The position numbers were made by a program, and so were the translations under genes. A stretch of DNA of 11,613 nt, taken from assembly GCF_031844845.1 (NCBI RefSeq), contig NZ_JAVRMB020000359.1, positions 1 through 11,613 of the forward strand, written 5' to 3'. A model generated the notes under the pieces. The model ran no database searches, was not told the origin of the DNA, and saw nothing but the letters and a program-made list of their open reading frames with translations. Each line of letters starts with the position of its first letter. Within the stretch, counting starts at the first letter, position 1. The DNA comes from Endozoicomonas sp031844845 (GTDB taxonomy: Bacteria; Pseudomonadota; Gammaproteobacteria; Pseudomonadales; Endozoicomonadaceae). Below, piece after piece: positions 6,623-11,613 of this stretch.

Positions 6623-8149
6623 ATGATGATGGACGTAAAGAACTCACGACTAGAGAAGACTCACGAGCTGGTTCAGTACCTGGTAAACATGGACTCAAAA
6701 AACCCGACCAATTCAATAAATAAAAAGGTCGCCAGAGAGCTGAAAAAATTAGGCATTACAATGGTGAGCACTCGCTCAAAATTGGCCAACGGGAATTGGA
6801 TCACAGACTACGAAAAAACAGACAATGGCGTCAGCATAAACACCGCCAAAGAAGTCATCAGGAACTATAAGAACGCTATTTTGGCACTTGAGTACATAAA
6901 TCATAATTATGAGAAAAATATGGAGTACCTGAAGGACGAAATACTTGAGGCTTTAGGGGGCTCAGAGGACGTTTTAGCCCTGTTCAATTATGATGATATA
7001 GAAGGCATCAGGACAGCATTAAAGAAGCTGTACCGGACTCATAGTAAGAAAGCTAAGAACTCCAAGGTCAAGATCGTTCTCAACAGCATACAGCCAGAGC
7101 ACCATGCTTATTATAAGTTCAATGGAGCCACCATTATGCTATCCAAAATAATCAATGATGAAGCCCCGGATGTGCTCAGAAAAAAGCACGATAACCGTAT
7201 CAGAGTAAACCCTGATTTCATCATCGAACTGGCGCACAAAACACTACTCAATAAATCAGCCAGTTGGCAGGCAAAAGCAGCAGCCTTGATAGTTGTCACT
7301 GGCCGTAGACCTACAGAGATTTTAAAGACTGGCAGTCTTGATAAGCTAAAAGGCAACAACGCATTATTCGATGGCCAGTTAAAAACCAGAGACAGGGGAC
7401 TACATGAGGACTTAGGAGCCTACCCTATACCATTGATAGCTTCAGACACTTGTACGGCAAGTCATATAATCAAGACGATGCAGCAAGTTCAGAAGACTGT
7501 CTCATCGGTCAATGTAGAGTTCCCGAATATGCTTGGAGTGCCCGTAGTTGCTGCGATAGGCGACCCAGAGCACGGAAAGAATGATATAGCACACAATAGG
7601 GGAGTTACACAGTACTCTAACCGGATGATCAATGACGTTTATTCCAGTTGGCTGGATATGAAGGGCGTCACCTGCAAGTCAATGAGAGCCATGTATAGCA
7701 CTCTCGCATACCAGATAAACAAACCTACACTGCAAAAAGGGATAAGCGAGGATGCTTACACAACATCCATTCTCGGCTACGGAGAGCATGGTTTCGGGGC
7801 TTCAAGGAACTATAAGCAAATAGAACTTGATCGCTCTATCGAAAAAGCGCAGGCACCTGAAGCTGACCCGGAAGACATTGATAAGAAGCTGATAAAGCTA
7901 TTAGAGAAAAAAACAGAGGACGTTCTAGCCAACAAAAGAGCCAAGGCAACTCATATATTGCACAGTACTTTGATAGCAATGGCCAAATCTGGACACCTAA
8001 AAACGGCAGAAATGACATCAGGAAGACTCAGCAGAATCCCGGTTAGCGGAAAACGGATAAATATTAATACTGTCCAAGGATACCTTGAACGTATTGGTAT
8101 CACTGAAGCTGAGAGTGATAGCGAAAAAGAAACCGAGAGTGAAGATTAA
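6623..8149 (+). CDS. tel: Protelomerase (hairpin telomere resolvase)
   Basis: This 508-aa protein is a tyrosine-recombinase-type enzyme. Visible active-site candidates are GRR at 227-229 with Glu232, Lys254, a K-x-x-R pair Lys352/Arg355, His389 and nucleophile Tyr397 in SRNYKQIEL. The R...K, K-x-x-R and NYKQ pattern resembles TelN/TelK/ResT-type resolvases and differs from ordinary integrases. Its length lies within the range of known members. The N-terminal 190 residues are helical and the C-terminal 100 include an acidic tail (EAESDSEKETESED). It would cleave the palindrome at 6364-6445 and seal hairpins on a linear plasmid. Three ATGs in tandem (6623, 6626, 6629) follow AAGAGAGAG; the third has the best spacing. 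Transcription probably starts near 6595. A tyrosine integrase with an inverted-repeat target is the main alternative. Confidence 0.85.
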   Translation: MMMDVKNSRLEKTHELVQYLVNMDSKNPTNSINKKVARELKKLGITMVSTRSKLANGNWITDYEKTDNGVSINTAKEVIRNYKNAILALEYINHNYEKNMEYLKDEILEALGGSEDVLALFNYDDIEGIRTALKKLYRTHSKKAKNSKVKIVLNSIQPEHHAYYKFNGATIMLSKIINDEAPDVLRKKHDNRIRVNPDFIIELAHKTLLNKSASWQAKAAALIVVTGRRPTEILKTGSLDKLKGNNALFDGQLKTRDRGLHEDLGAYPIPLIASDTCTASHIIKTMQQVQKTVSSVNVEFPNMLGVPVVAAIGDPEHGKNDIAHNRGVTQYSNRMINDVYSSWLDMKGVTCKSMRAMYSTLAYQINKPTLQKGISEDAYTTSILGYGEHGFGASRNYKQIELDRSIEKAQAPEADPEDIDKKLIKLLEKKTEDVLANKRAKATHILHSTLIAMAKSGHLKTAEMTSGRLSRIPVSGKRININTVQGYLERIGITEAESDSEKETESED

Positions 8150-8157
8150 ATGAATGT

Positions 8158-8190
8158 TCCACCAGCAAGGATTACGGCCTTGCTGGTGGA
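8158..8190. other. 13-bp perfect hairpin without U-tract
   Basis: TCCACCAGCAAGG at 8158-8170 pairs exactly with CCTTGCTGGTGGA at 8178-8190 around a 7-nt loop. It sits 9 bp after the tel stop. No T-run follows, so it may stabilise the tel mRNA 3' end or bind a protein instead of terminating. Confidence 0.6.
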
Positions 8191-8226
8191 TGCCCACAAA
8201 GCAGTACCAAGAGAGAGACTTACAAA

Positions 8227-8394
8227 ATGAGCAGTAACCAGTATAACCAGATCCTTAATTTGAGACTATCCGAACCAGTACCGATAGAACTTATGCCCCT
8301 GATACTGATATTGATCAGACAGAAAGGCTGTTCCCACTGGCTGAGAGTAGGACTCAGCAAACTACTGGAAAACAGCCTGAAAGCGTATAATTAA
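8227..8394 (+). CDS. Small ribbon-helix-helix-like protein, 55 aa
   Basis: ATG 8227 follows a purine-rich AAGAGAGAGA and gives 55 codons ending at TAA 8392-8394, 24 bp before a terminator. The protein has a short strand (QILNLRLSEP, 8-17), a hydrophobic helix (PIELMPLILILIRQKG, 20-35) and a second helix (SHWLRVGLSKLLENSLKAY, 36-54). This strand-helix-helix order fits the Arc/CopG class of DNA-binding repressors. The hydrophobic helix could instead be membrane-seeking. Position after tel and the 12-bp leader match to tel suggest co-regulation with tel. Confidence 0.6.
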   Translation: MSSNQYNQILNLRLSEPVPIELMPLILILIRQKGCSHWLRVGLSKLLENSLKAYN

Positions 8395-8417
8395 ACCGGA
8401 GTACTATAAAACCTATT

Positions 8418-8449
8418 AAGCCCTGACGAATGTGCGGGGCTTTTTTTTT
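8418..8449 (+). terminator. Intrinsic terminator ending the tel unit
   Basis: AAGCCC at 8418-8423 pairs with GGGCTT at 8437-8442, and a run of T's continues to 8449. It lies between the plus-strand tel/RHH unit and the convergent minus-strand gene, whose stop codon overlaps the T-run. Confidence 0.8.
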
Positions 8450-8681
8450 AACTGGTGACACTGGCAACCTGTTTTGCCTCCCGGATCTGTTCAATAACAC
8501 GGATAATCCCGCCCCTGTCACCAGCAGGAGGCAATACCTTGATAACACCACCAGTATTGAGAAACTGCCTAACGTCACTGGCTAGTGCTTTACGACGCTC
8601 GTCTACTGGTATCTCAGTAGCCCGACAGCTTTCGACGTAACTTTTCCCAAAACAGGCAGGCAGATTGATACTTCTCTCCAT
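8448..8681 (-). CDS. Small hypothetical protein, 77 aa, FLxxGGxIxxLPP motif
   Basis: The protein carries DVRQFLNTGGVIKVLPPA at residues 36-53. The pattern of a short helix, GG turn and I-x-x-x-PP is common in small proteins of phages and plasmids whose function is unknown. GAGGA lies 7 nt before the ATG at 8681, which supports this start. There is no signal peptide or membrane segment. It follows the 8710-8919 gene by 28 bp on the same strand, so the two probably form one transcript converging on the tel unit terminator. Confidence 0.65.
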   Translation of the reverse strand: MERSINLPACFGKSYVESCRATEIPVDERRKALASDVRQFLNTGGVIKVLPPAGDRGGIIRVIEQIREAKQVASVTS

Positions 8682-8709
8682 AGCTAAATCCTCTACTGAT
8701 TAGCGCAGG

Positions 8710-8919
8710 TTATGTCTCGCTATCACTTTCCTCATCATCAGCATCAGCATCATCATCACCATCAAAGCCGAAAGTGTATGGCACGGCCTTTCCATCCTTC
8801 ATTTCGTCCATAGCTTCCAGCGCATCAGCAATGAATTGCTCAGGCAGATCGGGATTATCCCGCTTACAACGCTCAATCCTTTCTCTTTTTTCTTCTTCAG
8901 TCATGTTCCTGGTATCCAT
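8710..8919 (-). CDS. Small acidic-tailed hypothetical protein, 69 aa
   Basis: Residues 1-45 are a charged helix-rich segment (EEEKRERIERCKRDNPDLPEQFIADALEAMDEM overall, split by NPDLP). Residues 51-69 are an extremely acidic tail of Asp, Glu and Ser. The start is uncertain: ATG 8919 is chosen, ATG 8904 is possible, and an in-frame TTG at 8961 would add a Phe/Trp-rich leader. No ribosome site is strong. Acidic tails like this can mimic DNA or bind basic proteins, but no specific family is recognised. Confidence 0.55.
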   Translation of the reverse strand: MDTRNMTEEEKRERIERCKRDNPDLPEQFIADALEAMDEMKDGKAVPYTFGFDGDDDADADDEESDSET

Positions 8920-9080
8920 CTGTACGGGCCAGAAAAAAAACATACCTGACCATATTCCCAACTTTTAAGGATCGTGATAACTTCAAGACACGCAACGATT
9001 TGGTCATTGCTGCGGAGCCTCCGAGGCTTTTGTTTGAGCCGATCGTTAGCCCTGCAAGGCTAGCGGTCAACCTAACACTA

Positions 9081-9170
9081 TTGTTCCCTACGCACGTAGG
9101 GATGAACCGGATCGACCCAACTGGCAAGACAGAAGGATCGAGTGTTCCCCACGACAGTGGGGACTAAACC
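9081..9170 (+). CRISPR. Possible cas-less mini-CRISPR: two type I-E-like repeats, one 32-nt spacer
   Basis: Repeat 1 (9081-9109) contains GTTCCC, an inner inverted repeat CCCTACG/CGTAGGG and GGGATGAACCG, close to the 29-bp type I-E repeat. Repeat 2 (9142-9170) contains GTGTTCCCCACG and GTGGGGACTAAACC, with one inserted base, as in degenerate terminal repeats. Starts are exactly 61 bp apart, giving a 32-nt spacer (9110-9141), the standard I-E geometry. The minus-strand translation of repeat 1 gives RFIPTCVGN, a known signature of translated CRISPR repeats. No cas genes are in the replicon and no further repeat is seen, so it could instead be a chance remnant. Confidence 0.6.
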
Positions 9171-9173
9171 CGC

Positions 9174-9623
9174 CTACAAACCACACCAACCTTCACGCTT
9201 ACCGCCAGCATAAGGCCGTGCAGTACCACTGCTTAAATGCAGATCCCTTAGTGACTCACCATCGATGTAAACATCAGCAATGATACGAAAGTATTTCCCA
9301 CGCCTCACGTTACGCAGTAACACCCGATCAGCACCTTCCAGAGCATTAACCGTGAGATCCCGTGCAATCTGGGCACCTTCACTCTCAGCCTGACACTTAC
9401 CTCGAATCTCGGGAGCATCAAAACCATCAGCCCTGATAGAGATATTCTTCCCGATCAGGTCAGGCCACCCGGCAATATTGACTCTGAATGTATCTGCATC
9501 GTAGATACTCACCACTTCCAGCACTTCAACATCCCCGTAAGACTTCCGATCACTGGCCAGAGCAACAGCAGGGCAAAGCAGCAGGAGAGCAGCACCGATC
9601 TTCAGGCTTTTGATTACCGTCAT
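9174..9623 (-). CDS. Secreted thermonuclease-like (SNase family) nuclease
   Basis: This 149-aa protein has a Sec signal peptide (about residues 1-24, basic start, hydrophobic LLLL core, likely cleavage after AVALA). The mature part is an SNase OB-fold: YDADTF (41-46, metal Asp), Arg64, DGFDAPE (66-72, with Asp69 and Glu72 matching catalytic Asp40/Glu43 of staphylococcal nuclease) and Arg113 in YFRIIADVY, matching Arg87. All key residues seem present, so it should cut DNA or RNA in the periplasm or outside. Similar short nucleases occur on many mobile plasmids. AAAGG lies about 8 nt before ATG 9623. It diverges from parA and its stop is 3 bp from the CRISPR-like repeat. Confidence 0.88.
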   Translation of the reverse strand: MTVIKSLKIGAALLLLCPAVALASDRKSYGDVEVLEVVSIYDADTFRVNIAGWPDLIGKNISIRADGFDAPEIRGKCQAESEGAQIARDLTVNALEGADRVLLRNVRRGKYFRIIADVYIDGESLRDLHLSSGTARPYAGGKREGWCGL

Positions 9624-9779
9624 ACCACGACCTTTATTGTTTTCAGAGAATCATACGGTAACTGTGACACTCAGAGATAAAGCCAGCAATAGCCGATTAT
9701 GGCTGAAAGCCAGTGATTATAGGCTCTCAGACGTAAACGAGCGTGAACACGTTAGGAGTTAGACACTGCATTATTGAAA

Positions 9780-9820
9780 CCGTGCAACGTCCGCACGGGA
9801 TAACCAGTGTTTAGACTGGT
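9780..9820. other. Two tandem 6-bp hairpins
   Basis: CCGTGC (9780-9785) pairs with GCACGG (9793-9798), and ACCAGT (9803-9808) pairs with ACTGGT (9815-9820). Another ACCAGT at 9845-9850 can also pair with 9815-9820. No T-run follows. They could be protein-binding palindromes of the partition region. Confidence 0.45.
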
Positions 9821-9864
9821 ATCACGTCATCGATGAGCAATCTAACCAGTGAAATAAGAAATTC

Positions 9865-9950
9865 CCAGCAGGTAGCAGGGCCAGCAGCAGTAAACCGACC
9901 AGCAGCAGACCCTGCCAGCAGGGATTGGGCCCCCCCGACCAGCCAGCAGG
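9865..9950 (+). repeat. CCAGCAG direct repeats, candidate centromere
   Basis: CCAGCAG occurs at 9865, 9881, 9899, 9915 and 9943, the first four spaced 16, 18 and 16 bp apart. Ribbon-helix-helix partition proteins commonly bind short direct repeats upstream of their parA operon. The region's role is inferred from position. Confidence 0.5.
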
Positions 9951-10044
9951 GGCGCAGGTGGACAGGTGGGGGAGGGGAGGCACAGCTATATATAGGGTTT
10001 CGCACACACAAATTATTTTTTTTTCTACTCTCAGGGACTAGGCT

Positions 10045-10083
10045 TTGATACTGTAAACGGTATACAGTATACGGTATACAGTA
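10045..10083 (+). promoter_or_regulatory. parA promoter with overlapping operator repeats
   Basis: TTGATA (10045-10050), 17 bp and TATACG (10068-10073) form a promoter. It is overlaid by two direct copies of ACGGTATACAGTA (10057-10069 and 10071-10083). The block 10049-10083 is nearly palindromic, from TACTGTA to TACAGTA. This is a typical autoregulated par operator. Confidence 0.65.
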
Positions 10084-10105
10084 AACAGCAAAAGGACGTG
10101 AACCC

Positions 10106-10756
10106 TTGATAATCCTAGTGGGTAGCAATAAAGGCGGAAGCGGAAAAACCACGCTTTCTTGTAATCTGGCCGTAATTCTCGCCAAAAGTGACAGCAATAA
10201 TGATGTATGTTTGGTCGATGCCGACAGACAAGGCAGTGCAGCCAGGTGGCATCAGGAGAGGGAATCAGCCGACATTACCCCGGCAATAACCCTTATCCAG
10301 AAATACGACAACCTGACCAAGACACTGCAAACCCTTAACGAGAAGTTCACCCACGTCATCGTGGACGTAGCAGGCCGTAACAGCCGTGAAATGATCACAG
10401 CCGCCACTGTCGCCGATATGGTCATTGCACCGCACCAATGCAGCCAGTTGGATCTGGACACGCTGGGCGAGCTTCAGGAACAGATTATCCGAGTCATCGA
10501 CCTGAACCCGGATCTGAAGATATTCATCTACCAGACAATGGCATCCACCAACGTGCAGGTTATCGAAACCGAGCGTAATGACTTCCAATCCTATGTGGCT
10601 GAGTTTCCCGAATTTACCCCGCTTAAATCTGCTGGCAGATACCGGAAAATATACCGGGATGTTATGAGCGAAGGATTATCGGTTCTGGAAGGCAGCAATA
10701 AGCAGGCTATCGAGGAAATCACCGCACTGCATCAGGAGCTTTTCAGTCATGGTTAA
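10106..10756 (+). CDS. parA: ParA-family partition ATPase
   Basis: This 216-aa protein has a deviant Walker A, KGGSGKTT (residues 9-16), a second motif DADRQGS (38-44) and Walker B VIVDVAG (84-90). With no N-terminal DNA-binding extension and about 216 residues, it fits small type Ib ParA proteins, which move plasmid copies apart along the nucleoid with a small partner. The start is TTG 10106 with AAGGA 9 nt upstream, and the MIILVGSNKGGSGKTT opening is family-typical. It overlaps the next gene by 8 bp, so the two are translationally coupled. Control is likely through the operator at 10045-10083. Confidence 0.92.
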   Translation: MIILVGSNKGGSGKTTLSCNLAVILAKSDSNNDVCLVDADRQGSAARWHQERESADITPAITLIQKYDNLTKTLQTLNEKFTHVIVDVAGRNSREMITAATVADMVIAPHQCSQLDLDTLGELQEQIIRVIDLNPDLKIFIYQTMASTNVQVIETERNDFQSYVAEFPEFTPLKSAGRYRKIYRDVMSEGLSVLEGSNKQAIEEITALHQELFSHG

Positions 10757-11033
10757 AACACGCAGCCAGCAGGCAGGCAAGAAACAAGATGTAGATCCCA
10801 GTAAGGCCGAAGCACTGGCCGATGAAATGGCTGATAAACCCTATGGCAGCAAGAAACCAGTACCGGCAGAAGATGAGCCACTGGAACGGATCACATTCAC
10901 TATGGCCGTAAGCATGTATGACGAAATGGAAGTGCTGGCCAAAAAGCGGAAACGGGCAAAAGCTGACTGCCGATCAATGGCAGCGATAGCCAGAGAAGCA
11001 GTCAGGGAATATTTGGACAGGCATAACCAATAA
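10749..11033 (+). CDS. Ribbon-helix-helix partition partner (ParB/ParG-like)
   Basis: This 94-aa protein has a flexible basic N-terminus (1-45, Lys/Gln/Asp/Pro rich) and a C-terminal ribbon-helix-helix: strand ERITFTM (46-52), helix AVSMYDEMEVLAKKRK (53-68) and helix CRSMAAIAREAVREYLDRH (74-92). This layout matches ParG/Omega-type centromere-binding proteins, whose mobile N-terminus stimulates the ParA ATPase. The ATG overlaps the parA stop by 8 bp. It should bind the upstream repeats (9865-9950 and 10045-10083) and repress the operon. No large ParB is present. Confidence 0.85.
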   Translation: MVKTRSQQAGKKQDVDPSKAEALADEMADKPYGSKKPVPAEDEPLERITFTMAVSMYDEMEVLAKKRKRAKADCRSMAAIAREAVREYLDRHNQ

Positions 11034-11107
11034 TTGTGAAAAAACACCTCTTGAAGTCAGCGAATACCCAGTGATACTTTCCATCTTTCGAGTGATCCCC
11101 CTGCTTA

Positions 11108-11149
11108 TTGACAGGGGTGTTATCTGTCTCTAATGTTACAGGTGTAACA
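11108..11149 (+). promoter_or_regulatory. Promoter and palindromic operator of the HicA-like/HTH operon
   Basis: TTGACA (11108-11113), 17 bp and TAATGT (11131-11136) form a promoter with a consensus -35 and weak -10. The perfect palindrome TGTTACA-GG-TGTAACA (11134-11149) overlaps the -10 and ends 7 bp before the first ATG. A protein bound there would block transcription, as in autoregulated toxin-antitoxin operons. A CCCCTG/CAGGGG hairpin (11098-11117) overlaps the -35. Confidence 0.7.
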
Positions 11150-11156
11150 CTGAATT

Positions 11157-11396
11157 ATGACTACAAGAAAAAAACACCCCAACAAAGAGATTGAGGAAGC
11201 CCTTAGATACGCTGAATCAAAGGAATGGAGAGTAGAAAAGGCGGGAAAAAGTGCCCATGCATGGGGAATAATGTCTTGCTCTTTAGCATCACAGGAAGGA
11301 TGTAAGCGCAGATCAATCTGGAGCACACCAGGCAACCCAGAAGGGCACGCAAGACAGATAAGAAATTACGTCGATAAATGCTTTCACAAGGGTTAA
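11157..11396 (+). CDS. HicA-like small protein, possible toxin
   Basis: This 79-aa protein opens with KKHPNKEIEEALRYAESKEWRVEKAGKSAHAWG (written here only as its pattern: basic start, long helix, W-R-V strand, then SAHAWG at residues 32-37). The G-x-S/A-H signature is where HicA mRNA interferases carry their catalytic His (here His34). The SIWSTPGNPEGHARQIR segment (53-69) is distinctive for a subfamily I recall as usually followed by an HTH protein. Two Cys (41, 49) remain where relatives often have more. The ribosome site is weak and the leader short. The next gene starts 9 bp later. Toxicity is inferred from family resemblance. Confidence 0.75.
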   Translation: MTTRKKHPNKEIEEALRYAESKEWRVEKAGKSAHAWGIMSCSLASQEGCKRRSIWSTPGNPEGHARQIRNYVDKCFHKG

Positions 11397-11405
11397 TAAG
11401 AGACC

Positions 11406-11613
11406 ATGAGCCAATCACCATTCAACTTTAGCTTTATCCTGCAAGGACGGTTCAGCGATGAGGAACAGATGAACCTGTCCGACAGCCTGATTGAAGCAGG
11501 CTGTGACTACCCTGAAGTCTCTGCACACAACGACATCATTACTCTTGAGTTCTTCAATGAAGGCATCAACGATAACTTCCAGGGTGTAATACTTGAAGAA
11601 ATGAAGCGGGTCG
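11406..11613 (+). CDS. HTH DNA-binding partner of HicA-like gene, 5' part
   Basis: ATG 11406 opens the 224-aa protein whose remainder is at 1-505; it runs off the window only because the circle was cut here. Residues 1-65 form a beta-alpha domain (FNFSFILQGRF, then LIEAGCDYPEVSAHNDIITLEF), resembling the N-terminal part of HTH partners that follow HicA-like genes. The ribosome site (TAAGAGA) is modest, and the gene begins 9 bp after its upstream partner, so they share one transcript. In a toxin-antitoxin reading this would be the antitoxin and repressor. Confidence 0.85.
   Translation, partial: MSQSPFNFSFILQGRFSDEEQMNLSDSLIEAGCDYPEVSAHNDIITLEFFNEGINDNFQGVILEEMKRV
11576..11613. repeat. Terminal 38-bp overlap identical to 1-38
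   Basis: Positions 11576-11613 equal 1-38 base for base. A coding frame runs through it without interruption. It is best read as assembly overlap of a circular contig, making the unique length 11,575 bp, and not as a biological repeat. Confidence 0.95.

Larger units (their letters stand above)
9624..10105. other. Divergent intergenic region with hairpins and repeats, probable partition site
   Basis: This 482-bp region between the nuclease and parA holds two tandem hairpins (9780-9820), five CCAGCAG copies (9865-9950), a G/A-rich run (9951-9980), a T9-type run near 10015-10024 and the parA operator repeats. Its C/G-rich low complexity contrasts with the rest of the replicon. The position directly before parA is where a centromere is expected. 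Confidence 0.6.

Noticed and set aside
8897..9127. Minus-strand open frame of 76 codons
   Set aside because: It contains RFIPTCVGN, the known translation of a type I-E CRISPR repeat, and overlaps the acidic-protein gene in another frame.
9811..10197. Open frames over the partition region on both strands
   Set aside because: They arise from the CCAGCAG and poly-purine repeats and overlap the parA promoter.

Overview
The window is one complete small replicon. Its first 38 bases (1-38) recur exactly as its last 38 (11576-11613), and one gene reads in frame across that join, so the unique sequence is 11,575 bp and the contig was assembled as a circle. Gene content fits a plasmid: a replication helicase with an iteron origin, an SSB-like protein, ParA plus a ribbon-helix-helix partner, a HicA-like/HTH pair, a secreted nuclease and several small proteins. 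I see no virion, terminase or relaxase genes. Family resemblances suggest a gammaproteobacterial host, possibly marine, but the sequence alone does not fix this.

The central observation is at 6182-8149. A 508-codon gene looks like a protelomerase (hairpin telomere resolvase). Just upstream lies a perfect 82-bp palindrome (6364-6445), flanked on both sides by inward-symmetric copies of a 13-bp motif with core TGTGCAC. This is the layout of a telomere-resolution site. The native molecule is therefore probably a linear plasmid of about 11.6 kb with covalently closed hairpin ends at 6404/6405. The circular contig would then be either a second form or an assembly product of the palindrome.

Read as a linear map from the telomere at 6405: subtelomeric repeats with the tel promoter embedded in them; tel; a 55-aa RHH-like protein (8227-8394); two small minus-strand genes (8448-8919); a possible one-spacer, cas-less type I-E-like mini-CRISPR (9081-9170); a minus-strand secreted SNase-like nuclease (9174-9623); a repeat-rich, presumably centromeric region (9660-10090); parA and an overlapping RHH gene; a HicA-like gene and its HTH partner (11157 through the join to 505); terminators; a DUF5906-type helicase (1027-2625); an A-rich tract and the TTACGGGT iteron origin (2632-3106); a winged-helix/RNase H-like protein; an SSB-like protein with a Gln/Pro linker and DDDGVPDIPF tip; two unassigned proteins (5051-5515, 5661-5954); then the other arm of the subtelomeric repeats.

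Functionally, the helicase, iterons and SSB would replicate the plasmid, the protelomerase would resolve replicated telomeres back into hairpins, ParA and its partner would segregate copies, and the HicA-like/HTH pair may act as an addiction or autoregulated module. These links are inference from family resemblance and gene order.
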